The position numbers were made by a program, and so were the translations under genes. From assembly GCA_946538475.1 (NCBI GenBank), contig CAMNGN010000021.1, forward strand, positions 1 through 18,018: 18,018 bases of DNA. Direction: 5' to 3'. Positions 1-8,206 of this stretch are shown here, piece after piece. Position 1 is the stretch's first letter. Each line of letters starts with the position of its first letter. The stretch comes from an uncultured Blautia sp. Its GTDB lineage: Bacteria > Bacillota > Clostridia > Lachnospirales > Lachnospiraceae. The notes beneath the pieces are model-generated. The model was not told the origin of the DNA, ran no database searches, and saw only the letters and a program-made list of their open reading frames with translations.

Positions 1-1
1 C

Positions 2-35
2 AGGAATCCCGAGAGATTTCTCCCTCGGGATTCCT
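2..35 (-). terminator. Stem-loop after the importer operon, probable terminator
   Basis: A perfect 12-bp inverted repeat (arms 2-13 and 24-35, AGGAATCCCGAG against its complement) with a 10-base loop lies about 50 bases past the stop codon of the last permease gene. It is the natural place for transcription of the importer operon to end. The T-tract expected on the minus strand would fall before base 1, so it cannot be seen. On the plus strand a run of six T occurs only about 10 bases beyond the stem, so a terminator for a plus-strand gene outside the window is also possible. Confidence 0.6.
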
Positions 36-84
36 TGATGAACATTTTTTAGCACTTATAGGATCTCATAGATGCTGTAAGCAC

Positions 85-1140
85 CTACTCTTGTTTCTTT
101 CGATCGGAGTACAGCACTACCACGCGCTGGATGAAGATAAACAGCAACAGCAGCACGCCGGTTGCGATTTTACCCCACCAGGACAGCAGATTGCCGTTGA
201 AGGTAATGATGGCGGGGATCGCGGATTTCAGCAGTACGCCGAACAATGTGCCGATCATGTAGCCGACACCGCCGGTCATCAGAGTTCCGCCAATGACGGC
301 GCAGGTGATGACTTCCAGTTCGCCTCCGGACAGTGCAAGGTTCCAGCCGCTCTTGACGTAGAGCACATAGGCAAAGCCCGCGAGAACCGAGCAAAAGCCG
401 TTAAATGCGTATACCAGGATCTTTGTTCGTGCCACAGGCAGACCCATCAGCTTTGCGGACTGCTCGTTACCGCCGATAGCGTAGACATTACGTCCAAAAC
501 GGGTCCTCTGCAGCAGGATCGTACCGATAATGATCATGGCCACGAACAGAAGCAGGTTAAAGTTGATATAGCAGATAGGCTTTATCTTCGCCCACTCGCC
601 ATCCTCATTCCACCATTTGATATAGATCTTAAAACCGGCCAGCGCATCGATCATATCGTTGTGGATCTCTATGGATTCCCGGCTGATCAGAGAACAGATA
701 CCTCTTGTCAGGAACATGCCGGTCAGCGTCATAATGAACGGCGGAACGTTCAGGTAATGAATCGCTGCTCCCATCAGTACGCCGAGTCCGACACCGACAA
801 CCAGGGCAAAGGCCAGGCACACCAGCGGATGCAGGTTCATTCTGGCAGAGCCGTAGGCGATCAGCATGCCGGTCAGAGAGGAGACTGCTCCGACGGACAG
901 GTCAATTCCTCCGGTGATCAGAACCATCGTCATGCCTACTGCGCTGATGCCATAGTAGGCATTCTCCGTAAACATACTGATGATCAGCGTGCGAAGTGTC
1001 AGGAATCCTTTGTCGGCATAATTGATGGCGCCAAAAATGTAGATGATCAGAAAGATTCCTATGGTCGCGTAGACCATAATATACTTCGGGTTCATGATTC
1101 GGGAGAGAAGGCTCTGCCGCTTTCTTCCTGTTTTTTCCAT
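85..1140 (-). CDS. yjfF: Sugar ABC transporter permease, YjfF-like
   Basis: This is an inner-membrane permease of a carbohydrate ABC importer of the ribose/galactofuranose class (BPD_transp_2 family). The 351-residue protein has about eight to ten hydrophobic segments. It carries the family motif GGIDLSVGA at about residues 77-85, and a cytoplasmic-loop signature VIGGTLMTGG near residue 290 that should contact the ATPase. It is the last gene of a run ordered binding protein, ATPase, permease, permease, the same order as E. coli ytfQ-ytfR-ytfT-yjfF, where the transporter takes up galactofuranose. The ATG at 1140 has AGGAGG nine bases upstream, and 19 bases separate it from the previous permease. 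The two permeases are paralogues that should pair as a heterodimer. The permease call is secure. The YjfF subtype and a furanose substrate rest on gene order and binding-protein resemblance. Confidence 0.93.
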   Translation of the reverse strand: MEKTGRKRQSLLSRIMNPKYIMVYATIGIFLIIYIFGAINYADKGFLTLRTLIISMFTENAYYGISAVGMTMVLITGGIDLSVGAVSSLTGMLIAYGSARMNLHPLVCLAFALVVGVGLGVLMGAAIHYLNVPPFIMTLTGMFLTRGICSLISRESIEIHNDMIDALAGFKIYIKWWNEDGEWAKIKPICYINFNLLLFVAMIIIGTILLQRTRFGRNVYAIGGNEQSAKLMGLPVARTKILVYAFNGFCSVLAGFAYVLYVKSGWNLALSGGELEVITCAVIGGTLMTGGVGYMIGTLFGVLLKSAIPAIITFNGNLLSWWGKIATGVLLLLFIFIQRVVVLYSDRKKQE

Positions 1141-1159
1141 GAATGCGTGCCTCCTTTCC

Positions 1160-2224
1160 TCAACTCTTCTTCAGGCTTGCGCGACGTTCGGAGCGGCGGG
1201 CGAAATATTCACGCACCGGCTCGCTCTGCAGGATGATGACGACCGCTATGATCAGCGCCTTGAACGCCATCGTCGCTTCCGCAACGATCCCGAAATAATA
1301 GACAAAGGTTACGATGGTACGGATGATAAGTGAGCCGATCAGTGTACCGACCAGGCTGAATTTTCCGCCCGTCATGGCTGTTCCTCCGATAACGACCGCC
1401 AGAATTGCGTCCATCTCATAATTAATGCCGGCGTTATTGGAATCGTTCGACATAATACGGCTGGAATAGATCAGTCCTGCGATACCTGACAGGAAACCGG
1501 TGAGCGAGTAGACGATCATGATGACCGCATCGGCACTGATGCCGGACAGACGGCTTGCGCTCCGGTTTACGCCGACGGATTCGACAAAGGTGCCGAAAGC
1601 CGTCTTTCGAACAAACAGGCCCATACCGATACAGACAACTGCCATGATCACGATCGGCATCGGGATCGGTCCCAGATTGCCCTGTCCTATCACGCGGAAC
1701 GGAGAATACATGGTCGTAAACTGTTTTCCGTCGGTCAAGATCTGCGCAATACCACGGCCGCTGACCATCAGGATCAGAGTAGCAATAAACGGCTGCATTC
1801 CGCCTTTCGAAATCAGGAAACCGTTGAACAGTCCCATCAGTGTACAGGTAATCAGCGGAAAAAGAATTGCCATCCAGAACGGTTTAACCGAGTAGTCGCC
1901 CGGTGTGACATACTCCAGAACATCCCAGCGCATCAGCTTAAGGGACATCGCACCGGATACAGCCACCAGGGCACCGACGGACAGATCCGTACCGCCAAGC
2001 GCGATCGCGAGCGTCATGCCCATCGCAATGATGGTGATCTCCGCCGAGCGGCTCACGATATCGATCAGGCTCCCATACAATACGCCTGTGGTCGGCTGGA
2101 TGCTGATCGAGAAAAAGTCCGGCCGGATAATGAAGCATACCAGCAGAATCAGGACCTCCGCCACAACAGCCCACGTGATCTTTGACCGCGTGAGCGCGGA
2201 TAAATCAAATCCTTTCTTTTTCAT
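1160..2224 (-). CDS. ytfT: Sugar ABC transporter permease, YtfT-like
   Basis: This is the first of two paralogous membrane subunits of the importer, 354 residues long with about eight to ten hydrophobic segments. It has GGTDLSVGA at about residues 77-85, exactly the position of the equivalent motif in the next permease, and VIGGTAMTGG later in the chain. Its ATG at 2224 overlaps the stop codon of the ATPase gene by four bases (ATGA), which suggests translational coupling and balanced subunit synthesis. The C-terminus is strongly basic, with several Arg and Lys residues, consistent with a cytoplasmic end. By gene order and family it matches YtfT of the E. coli galactofuranose importer. The exact sugar cannot be read from a permease. 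Confidence 0.93.
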   Translation of the reverse strand: MKKKGFDLSALTRSKITWAVVAEVLILLVCFIIRPDFFSISIQPTTGVLYGSLIDIVSRSAEITIIAMGMTLAIALGGTDLSVGALVAVSGAMSLKLMRWDVLEYVTPGDYSVKPFWMAILFPLITCTLMGLFNGFLISKGGMQPFIATLILMVSGRGIAQILTDGKQFTTMYSPFRVIGQGNLGPIPMPIVIMAVVCIGMGLFVRKTAFGTFVESVGVNRSASRLSGISADAVIMIVYSLTGFLSGIAGLIYSSRIMSNDSNNAGINYEMDAILAVVIGGTAMTGGKFSLVGTLIGSLIIRTIVTFVYYFGIVAEATMAFKALIIAVVIILQSEPVREYFARRSERRASLKKS

Positions 2225-3750
2225 ACTCCCGCCTCCTCTGTCTTCTGTGCTGCCGCTCCCTCAGCAATAATATTCAGTATATCCTGCTGTGTGCATGTTG
2301 CGCCGTCAACCTCTGCCACCTTCTGCCGATCGCGCATGATGACGATTCGGTTGGAGCAGCGGATGATTTCATCCAGTTCCGAGCTGATGAACACAACGGA
2401 CACACCGTCCTTGCACATCTCCAACATCAGACGCTGGATCTCAGCCTTGGCGCCGACATCGATACCACGTGTCGGCTCATCAAGGATCAATACGTCCGGC
2501 TCGGTCGCCATCCAGCGGGCAAGGATCACTTTCTGCTGATTGCCTCCGGAGAGTTCGCTGATCTTCTTTTCCGCATCCGGTGTGGCTATTCCCAAAGCCG
2601 CGATATATTTTTCCGCAAGCTTATCCTGTTCTGACCTGGACATGGGATGCAGAAAGCCCCTGCGTGCCTGCACAGCCAGCATGATATTTTCTCGGATGGA
2701 CAGATCTCCGATGATTCCGTCGACCTTACGGTCCTCGGGGCAGAACGCGATCTTTTCCATGATCGCCGCATGCGGATTGGACAGATTGATCTTCGTACCC
2801 TTCTTCTTAATGGTACCCTGTGAAACCTTCTCCGCTCCGAAGAGCATTTCCGCCGTCTCCGTTCTTCCGCTGCCAAGCAGGCCTGCAAACCCCAGCAGTT
2901 CCCCTTCTTTCAGGTTAACACTGATATCTTTGACCTTTCCGGGTACTCCGATATGCTCTGCTTCGAGCATGTACGGCGCATCCGGCTTCACATCTGCTCT
3001 CTTCAGATTAAAGATCACATCGATATCCTTACCGATCATCTCCGTGACCAGCTGAACCTTGTTCAGGTCACCGATTCCATAGGACCCGATCAGATGTCCG
3101 TTCCGCAGTATCGTCATGCGGTCCGAGATCTCATAGACCTGATCCAGGAAATGCGTGATGAAGATGATGCCCATTCCCTCTGCTCGCAGATCACGCATTA
3201 CTTCAAACAGAAGCTGAACCTCATGGTCGTCCAGAGACGATGTCGGTTCATCAAGGATCAGAATCTTCGCCTTCACATCCACGGCACGGGCAATAGAAAC
3301 CATCTGCTGGATCGCCGTCGAATAGAAAGAAAGCGGACGGGTGACATCGATGTCCAGATGAAACCGTTCCATCAGTTCATCTGCCCTGCGGTTGATGGTC
3401 TTCCAGTCGATAGCCCCGCGTTTCATGGGCTGCCGCCCGATAAAAATATTTTCCGCAACCGTCAGATTTGGACACAGGTTGATTTCCTGGAACACCGTAG
3501 AGATACCCAGTTCCATGGCCTGCTGCGGACTGGTCGGATTGATTTCTTTTCCGTCCAGAATAATCTGTCCCGCGTCTTTATGGTTAACACCGGTCAGGCA
3601 TTTGATCAGTGTGGATTTTCCTGCTCCGTTTTCTCCCAGCAGGGAGTGGACCTCGCCTTTTCGCAGAGTGAAATTGACTTTATCCAGAGCCTTGACGCCG
3701 GGAAACTGTATTTCAATTTCTTTCATCTCAAGAATAATATCTGCCGGCAA
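2221..3750 (-). CDS. ytfR: Double-domain sugar ABC transporter ATPase, YtfR-like
   Basis: This is the cytoplasmic energy-coupling subunit of the importer. Its 509 residues hold two fused nucleotide-binding domains. Domain 1 has Walker A GENGAGKST (39-47), Walker B ILILDE (163-168) and switch His200, but its signature is degenerate (STAIQQ, about 144-149). Domain 2 has a degenerate Walker A (GLLGSGRT, 290-297, Arg in place of Lys) and Ser where the switch His belongs, yet keeps LSGGNQQ (400-406) and Walker B LILDE (421-425). This asymmetry is typical of the RbsA/MglA/YtfR family. The start chosen is TTG at 3750, because AGGAGG lies seven to eight bases upstream. The first ATG, at 3726, is about 30 bases from that site. 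The gene follows the binding-protein gene after a 184-base stem-loop-rich spacer and overlaps the next permease. Confidence 0.95.
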   Translation of the reverse strand: MPADIILEMKEIEIQFPGVKALDKVNFTLRKGEVHSLLGENGAGKSTLIKCLTGVNHKDAGQIILDGKEINPTSPQQAMELGISTVFQEINLCPNLTVAENIFIGRQPMKRGAIDWKTINRRADELMERFHLDIDVTRPLSFYSTAIQQMVSIARAVDVKAKILILDEPTSSLDDHEVQLLFEVMRDLRAEGMGIIFITHFLDQVYEISDRMTILRNGHLIGSYGIGDLNKVQLVTEMIGKDIDVIFNLKRADVKPDAPYMLEAEHIGVPGKVKDISVNLKEGELLGFAGLLGSGRTETAEMLFGAEKVSQGTIKKKGTKINLSNPHAAIMEKIAFCPEDRKVDGIIGDLSIRENIMLAVQARRGFLHPMSRSEQDKLAEKYIAALGIATPDAEKKISELSGGNQQKVILARWMATEPDVLILDEPTRGIDVGAKAEIQRLMLEMCKDGVSVVFISSELDEIIRCSNRIVIMRDRQKVAEVDGATCTQQDILNIIAEGAAAQKTEEAGV

Positions 3751-3770
3751 GTTTTCACCTCCTTGGCGTT
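3743..3770 (-). promoter_or_regulatory. Ribosome binding site selecting a TTG start for ytfR
   Basis: On the minus strand AGGAGGTG is followed by AAAAC and then TTG at 3750-3748. This spacing is normal for a Firmicute start. The next in-frame ATG (3726) has no purine-rich site at a usable distance. A TTG start behind a strong site would modestly lower ATPase synthesis compared with ATG. Confidence 0.75.
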
Positions 3771-3791
3771 TATGTAATAGTCAAAGGTTAC

Positions 3792-3847
3792 CGGCAATCC
3801 GCTTCGCTGCTTGCCGACAGCCAATAGCCCACTCCGTGGGCTGTTGG
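3792..3847 (-). other. Two stem-loops in the ytfQ-ytfR spacer
   Basis: Just downstream (minus strand) of the terminator-like hairpin lie two more inverted repeats. One spans 3821-3847: CCAA, one mismatch, then AGCCCAC, a 3-base TCC loop, and the complementary arm. The other spans 3792-3816, with CGGCAA/TTGCCG arms around a 13-base loop. Neither has a T-tract. They could protect the 3' end of a processed ytfQ transcript, act as an anti-terminator partner, or shape expression of ytfR. The structures are visible in the sequence; the roles are inference. Confidence 0.55.
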
Positions 3848-3880
3848 TTAAAAAACAGGGCGGTGGAAGCCACCGCCCTG
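3848..3880 (-). terminator. Strong terminator or attenuator between ytfQ and ytfR
   Basis: A perfect 11-bp GC-rich stem (arms 3856-3866 and 3870-3880, CAGGGCGGTGG) with a 3-base loop is followed on the minus strand by TTTTTT (3855-3850). This is a textbook intrinsic terminator, placed inside what is otherwise one transport operon. Partial readthrough would give much more binding protein than ATPase and permeases, the ratio commonly needed in ABC importers. Full termination would need a second promoter in front of ytfR, and none is evident. Confidence 0.85.
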
Positions 3881-3934
3881 TCGTCAATACTTATTCAGCA
3901 GCTCGCCTTTCTGTTTGCGAGCGTTCAGACTGAA

Positions 3935-4930
3935 TTAATAGATGCGCTCGTCGATCACGTCTGCGGCAGCAACAGAGGTAACGGTTCCAAGGTCGATTCC
4001 GCCTTCCATATCGTAAACGCCTTCCTCGGGATGGATGACCTCTTTGCTCATCTCTTCGCCGTTCTCCAGAGCCTCGATGGTCTCCTCAACAAACGGTCCA
4101 TACAGCGGTGTACACTCGATCGTAGCATTCATTTCGCCTGCAACGATTGCTTCGAAAGCAGCCTTAACAGAGTCGCAGCCAACGATAATGATGTCTTTGC
4201 CCGGCTCAAGACCTGCTGCCTTGATAGCATCGATTGCGCCAAGTGCCATATCGTCGTTCTGAGCGATCAGGACATCGATCTTGTCGATGGATTTCAGCCA
4301 GCTCTCCATAACTGCCTGGCCTTCTGCACGGGTGAAGTTACCGGTCTGCTGTCCTACAAGTTTCATGTTCGGATACTCTTCCAGAGCAGCCAGGTTACCT
4401 TCGGTACGTCCGGTCTGAGCAGAAGCGCCTGTCGTTCCTTCCATGATAACTACATTCACTTCTTCTTCGCCGCGGCCGACACTCTTCAGATATTCGCCTG
4501 CCCAAGCAACCTGACGACGACCTTCTTCTACGAAGTCTCCGCCGAATGCTGCGACATAGTCGATATCATCGATGCAGTCCGGAAGACGGTCAATCAGGAT
4601 CAGCGGGATCTCTGCTTCATTAACTTCTGCGAGAACTTCTTCCCAGCCGGTGGATACGACGCCTGTGAACAGGATGTAGTCAACGCCCTGTGTAATGAAG
4701 TTACGAAGAGCTTTGATCTGGTTTTCCTGTTTCTGCTGTGCATCATCATAGATAAGCTCCCAGCCTTCGTGTGCTTCGATCGTTCCGTTGATCGAGTCTG
4801 TATTAGCGGTACGCCAGTCAGATTCCTGTCCGATCTGGGAGAATGCGATCTGGATATCCGCCATCGCCGGAGCAGCCATACTCAAGCACATAGCAACTGT
4901 TAAACCTGCAGCCAAAACTTTCTTCTTCAT
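3935..4930 (-). CDS. ytfQ: Sugar-binding protein of the ABC importer, YtfQ-like
   Basis: This is the extracytoplasmic solute-binding protein (periplasmic-binding type 1, Peripla_BP_4) that delivers sugar to the importer. The 331 residues begin with a signal peptide (MKKK plus a hydrophobic core) that appears to end at AMA, with cleavage after Ala24. The only cysteine in this region, C15, is preceded by VAM and is not a lipobox. Conserved features shared with YtfQ are SQIGQESDWR (31-40), QQKQENQIKALRNF, the DR pair near 114-115, and QNDDM in the second lobe. E. coli YtfQ binds galactofuranose, so a furanose such as galactofuranose or arabinofuranose is plausible. The ATG at 4930 has AGGAGG eight bases upstream. 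The gene has its own promoter-like region and a strong terminator or attenuator behind it, both consistent with high expression. A close paralogue is encoded in the sensor operon upstream. Confidence 0.92.
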   Translation of the reverse strand: MKKKVLAAGLTVAMCLSMAAPAMADIQIAFSQIGQESDWRTANTDSINGTIEAHEGWELIYDDAQQKQENQIKALRNFITQGVDYILFTGVVSTGWEEVLAEVNEAEIPLILIDRLPDCIDDIDYVAAFGGDFVEEGRRQVAWAGEYLKSVGRGEEEVNVVIMEGTTGASAQTGRTEGNLAALEEYPNMKLVGQQTGNFTRAEGQAVMESWLKSIDKIDVLIAQNDDMALGAIDAIKAAGLEPGKDIIIVGCDSVKAAFEAIVAGEMNATIECTPLYGPFVEETIEALENGEEMSKEVIHPEEGVYDMEGGIDLGTVTSVAAADVIDERIY

Positions 4931-4961
4931 AAGATAATCCTCCTTTGAAATTGTTGATATT

Positions 4962-4980
4962 GCCGTTTCCGTTGCGTTTC
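4962..4980 (-). repeat. GAAACG tandem repeat in the ytfQ leader
   Basis: On the minus strand GAAACG occurs at 4980-4975 and again at 4969-4964, exactly 11 bases apart, with a related CAACG between them. One helical turn between half-sites suits a DNA-binding protein such as the AraC-type regulator encoded upstream. The repeat lies about at or just after the predicted transcription start, which is unusual for an activator site. A chance repeat is possible. Confidence 0.35.
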
Positions 4981-4990
4981 AGATGAATAA

Positions 4991-5019
4991 ATCTTATACC
5001 AAATAGACAATTAATTCAA
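4991..5019 (-). promoter_or_regulatory. Candidate sigma-A promoter of ytfQ
   Basis: Minus strand: TTGAAT at 5019-5014 could serve as a -35. It is followed 17 bases later by TAAGAT (4996-4991), or 15 bases later by TATAAG (4998-4993). The latter is preceded by TG one base upstream and so forms an extended -10 (TGGTATAAG). Neither pair is a perfect consensus, which fits a promoter needing an activator. The leader to the ATG would be about 55 bases. Confidence 0.5.
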
Positions 5020-5042
5020 TGGAATATCGTTCTGTCTTGGTT

Positions 5043-5075
5043 AAAAAACACACCGTCTGAAATTTTCAGACGGTG
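5043..5075 (-). terminator. Intrinsic terminator after the sensor operon
   Basis: An 11-bp perfect stem (arms 5051-5061 and 5065-5075, CACCGTCTGAA) with a 3-base loop is followed on the minus strand by TGTGTTTTTT. It sits about 50 bases after the response regulator stop and just before the ytfQ promoter region, so it separates the sensor operon from the importer operon. The tail GTTTTTTAACC also follows the ytfQ terminator. The other strand has a T-rich run (5086-5100), so some bidirectional activity is possible. Confidence 0.85.
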
Positions 5076-5127
5076 CTTATGGTGTATTTTTATTTTATTT
5101 CGGTTGGATATTTTTTTACGCCTGCGA

Positions 5128-6699
5128 TCAGGATGTTTCACGAAACTCACTGGGTGTCATTCCGGTATTTTTCTTAAACAGATAGCTGAAATAATGCCGG
5201 TCGCTGTACCCGACAGCGGTTCCGATTTCGGACGAACGCAGCGTTGTCGCCCGAAGGAGTTCTTTTGCCTTTGCTATACGAAGGCCGGTCAGGTATTCGG
5301 TGAATGTCATGCCTGTCTCCTGTGCAAACACCGTCGAAAACCGGCTGGCCGACATACCGGCTGCTTTTGCGGCATCCTGCAGCATGAGGTTTGGATCCGT
5401 AAAATTCTTTGCCATATACCGGCGGGCGTTCATCACTGCCCTGTTTCCGTGGAGAGGGTTTTCCCGGTCCCGAAAAGCAAGCGCTTTTCTGAGCAGACGC
5501 TCTACTTCCTCCGGAACCGCGGCTGTTGTCTCCGCCTGCATGGCGGCCTCATAATCCTGCAGATCCAGCACTTTCGCAGGATCCCCTCCGGCTTCACGGA
5601 CAATACGGGTCGCTGTCAGCGCCGCCTCCATGCGCAGATAATCCTCCGAAACGCCGGTGTGAAGATCTGCCTGAAGAAGTGATTTAATATAAGAACTCAA
5701 TACCTCGGGAAAATCTTCCGGCCGGATGTACTGAAGCTGTTCATAAAGCGGCTGAATCTCCAGATGCTGCATTGTCAACGGCGTATCCTCCATCTCCTGG
5801 ACACCGACGATCTTTCTCCGGCCTCCTTCTTTCTCAGCATCGACGATGTGCCGCACATGCCTGGCGGACCGCATGGAATCATAGATATCTTCCATCCGGA
5901 AACATGGCTCGCCGATACAGACCAGCACATCCCGGGCATCGCCCTGTTCCAGAGAGTAAGCTGCTGAGGAGGCAAAGGTGTAACAGTGTTCCTCCATCTC
6001 CTCACGTCCTTTGTCCATCACAAGCGCAAGAGCCCCATGCGGAGAACCGGTCAGCAGGATATCCCCGCCGCTCTGTTCTGCCAGAGTCTGGAGCAGATGG
6101 ATGCCGCGCGTGCTGTCTTCTCCGTCACCGTAATTAAAGCGAATATCCAGTACATTGTAAACCGGCGCTGTCACATGGATTCCCAGATTTTCCATCTGTG
6201 CCCGCATCTGTGCCGCTTCCCTCGAATCCATCGGGGTCATAAGCAGTGAGCTCAGCAGCTTTTCCTGTACAAAGCTGATCCCGGAGGACATCAGCTGCTC
6301 GGCAGCCTTCCGCTGCCGCTCCTCCATCGACTTCTTCCGGATTCGTTCGAGCACCTCTCGAAGTTCATCCACCGTGACAGGTTTGAGCAGATACTCTTCT
6401 ACGCCCAGAGAAATCGCCTGCTTGGCATAACCAAAATCACTGTAGCCGGACAGGATCACGATATGTATCCAGGGCATGCTCCTGCGGATGGCCCGGCTCA
6501 GCGCCAGTCCGTCCATGAACGGCATCCGTATATCCGTCACTACGACGTCCGGTTTTTCATCGGCGATCATCGGCAATGCGATCTCGCCGTCAGGTGCTTC
6601 ACCCACCAGTGTAAAATTTTCCTCATCCCAGGGAAATGAAGAGCGTATGCCTTCACGCGTCGCTATCTCATCATCCACCAGAAATACCTTAAGCAGCAT
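5128..6699 (-). CDS. YesN-type response regulator with AraC DNA-binding domain
   Basis: This is the cytoplasmic response regulator of the sensor operon, 523 residues. The receiver domain (about 1-120) has acidic pocket D9-D10, phospho-acceptor D56 in VVVTDIRMPFMDG, switch S84 and K106 in LLKP, so all key residues are present. A central region of about 300 residues has no motif I recognise, as usual in long YesN-type regulators. The C-terminal AraC/XylS-type double helix-turn-helix spans about 423-523, ending in the family pattern VGYSDRHYFSYLFKKNTGMTPSEFR. The ATG at 6699 follows the kinase stop by 15 bases, with GAGGG just ahead. It is the last gene of the operon and is encoded next to the sugar importer, its most likely target. 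The family call is firm; the target is inferred from position. Confidence 0.93.
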   Translation of the reverse strand: MLLKVFLVDDEIATREGIRSSFPWDEENFTLVGEAPDGEIALPMIADEKPDVVVTDIRMPFMDGLALSRAIRRSMPWIHIVILSGYSDFGYAKQAISLGVEEYLLKPVTVDELREVLERIRKKSMEERQRKAAEQLMSSGISFVQEKLLSSLLMTPMDSREAAQMRAQMENLGIHVTAPVYNVLDIRFNYGDGEDSTRGIHLLQTLAEQSGGDILLTGSPHGALALVMDKGREEMEEHCYTFASSAAYSLEQGDARDVLVCIGEPCFRMEDIYDSMRSARHVRHIVDAEKEGGRRKIVGVQEMEDTPLTMQHLEIQPLYEQLQYIRPEDFPEVLSSYIKSLLQADLHTGVSEDYLRMEAALTATRIVREAGGDPAKVLDLQDYEAAMQAETTAAVPEEVERLLRKALAFRDRENPLHGNRAVMNARRYMAKNFTDPNLMLQDAAKAAGMSASRFSTVFAQETGMTFTEYLTGLRIAKAKELLRATTLRSSEIGTAVGYSDRHYFSYLFKKNTGMTPSEFRETS

Positions 6700-6714
6700 G
6701 ATCCCTCATCCCTT

Positions 6715-8196
6715 TCACTTTTCCTGCTGCATGAACTCTGTCTGCGTTCTGTCCGGTATCATCGCGGGAACGGCAAACGAAACCGTCGTTCCCTGCGGAC
6801 TGCTCTCGATCTGCAGGCCATGGTCCTGATTATAATACAGCCGGATCCTCTGGTCCACATTGTACAGGCCGAAGCCGCCTCCCGGCTCCGGTTCATTCGG
6901 ATCCCGGCGCATCTGCCGTCCCTGACGCATAGCTTCACGCACTTCCTCCAGCTTCTCCGGCGACATGCCGCTTCCGGTATCCTGTACTTCAAAGCAGAGC
7001 ATGTTGTCTTTTATGGATCCTCTTACATGGATCACACCGCCGCCTCTTCTATACTTGATCCCGTGGTAGAGCGCATTTTCCACCAAAGGCTGAAGCAAAA
7101 GCTTCAGGATCGGATACCCGTTCATAGCCGGATCCGCTGTCACGTCATAGTTAAGTATATCTCGGTAGCGCGTCTTTTGAATCGACAGATAACCGTTCAG
7201 GTGTTTCAGCTCCTGCTCAACGGTTACCCAGTCTTCGCCGGAAGACAGAGAACTTCGGAAGAAATCGCTGAGAGATTTCGTCAGTGCGACAACTTCGTCA
7301 TTCTTTCCGGACTGTGCCTGCCAGACGATGGTATCCAGCGTATTGTAAAGGAAATGCGGATTGATCTGGGCCTGCAGGGTCCGGAGCTCCGCCTTCTTGA
7401 GGTTCTCCTGCTTCTGCCGATTCTGCTCCATCAGATCACCCAGCTGTTCCGCCATCGCGTTTACATCACGTGTCAGTCCGGAAAGTTCTTCCACAGGAAT
7501 GGTCTCGACGCGGGCCTGCAAATTTCCGCCGGCCAGCTCTTTTGTAAACTGCTCCAGATGACCGATGGCGCTGCGGACGGACTGGGTCTGCCGCCGGCCT
7601 GCCCACCCTGTGACAAGCAGCGAGCCCAGGATCAGCAGAATACTTATACCGACCACATTGCGGACTGTATGCTGAAATGACAGACTCTTCCGATTTGCCT
7701 CCAGCGCCTCGTCCTCGATAAAAGTTTCCAACATATTTCCGACCAGATTTGCGACCGAACGCACCTCTTCCAGGGTTCCTTCGCTGACTGTCACGGGAAT
7801 ATTCTCACTGCTCATCTCCTGTTCGATACGGTCAGCGTATGTTGCCAGTGTATCCATCGTCCTGCGTGCAACGGTAATACTGGAATCAGCATCCTTCGGT
7901 ATTCTTGTGAGGAACCGGTCCAGCGCATCATTCACTTCCCGAATTGTTTCATCTACACCGCTGTCGGCATAGCTGCTTCTGCCGGCAACCACCGACCAGA
8001 GCTTTTCCGGTATTTCTTCTTCCACGACCGGCCTGAGCGCCGCAACACTGCCCATCAGAGACACGGAACTCTGAAAGGAAACAGCGTACACCGCCATGAC
8101 CACCAGACTCGTCACCGCCGGTATCAGCAGAATGATCATGATCAGTCTTGTGAAGAACCACAACTGGCCTGAAAGGCTCTTTCCCTGTTTTTTCAT
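6715..8196 (-). CDS. YesM/LytS-type membrane sensor histidine kinase
   Basis: A 493-residue membrane kinase, partner of the YesN-type regulator downstream. Transmembrane helices lie at about 18-40 and 180-198. They enclose an outer domain of about 140 residues that looks wholly helical and lacks an obvious Cache or PAS fold. A HAMP linker (about 199-255) leads to the His_kinase domain, with phospho-acceptor His281 in INPHFLYNTLDT, an N-box around N374 (LQPLVENALYHG), DTGSGM (406-411) and GGGFGLYNVDQR (439-450), where nucleotide binds. The helical outer domain fits a kinase that reads a partner protein, here the lipoprotein encoded 10 bases upstream, as in XylFII-LytS of Clostridium beijerinckii. 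The ATG at 8196 has GAGGA about seven bases ahead, overlapping the end of the preceding gene. The kinase call is secure; the partner role is inferred. Confidence 0.94.
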   Translation of the reverse strand: MKKQGKSLSGQLWFFTRLIMIILLIPAVTSLVVMAVYAVSFQSSVSLMGSVAALRPVVEEEIPEKLWSVVAGRSSYADSGVDETIREVNDALDRFLTRIPKDADSSITVARRTMDTLATYADRIEQEMSSENIPVTVSEGTLEEVRSVANLVGNMLETFIEDEALEANRKSLSFQHTVRNVVGISILLILGSLLVTGWAGRRQTQSVRSAIGHLEQFTKELAGGNLQARVETIPVEELSGLTRDVNAMAEQLGDLMEQNRQKQENLKKAELRTLQAQINPHFLYNTLDTIVWQAQSGKNDEVVALTKSLSDFFRSSLSSGEDWVTVEQELKHLNGYLSIQKTRYRDILNYDVTADPAMNGYPILKLLLQPLVENALYHGIKYRRGGGVIHVRGSIKDNMLCFEVQDTGSGMSPEKLEEVREAMRQGRQMRRDPNEPEPGGGFGLYNVDQRIRLYYNQDHGLQIESSPQGTTVSFAVPAMIPDRTQTEFMQQEK

Positions 8197-8206
8197 CTGT
8201 TCTTCC

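Noticed and set aside
91..1236. Long plus-strand open frames, for example 91-1236, 3392-4903, 11007-12119, 13346-14716 and 15250-16623
   Set aside because: Each lies antisense to a gene with clear family motifs, has low-complexity His/Arg/Asp-rich or otherwise unfamiliar translation, and lacks a convincing ribosome binding site. They are shadows of codon bias on the minus-strand genes.
85..3750. Ribose (rbs) or galactoside (mgl) importer instead of a YtfQRT-YjfF type
   Set aside because: Both have one permease gene, whereas two paralogous permeases in the order Q-R-T-F and the YtfQ-like binding-protein motifs fit the galactofuranose-type system better. The exact sugar remains unproven.
4958..4971. 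Possible catabolite-responsive (cre) site in the ytfQ leader
   Set aside because: The best minus-strand alignment to the CcpA consensus has about three mismatches, including conserved positions. It is too weak to call, although carbon catabolite control of a sugar importer would be reasonable.
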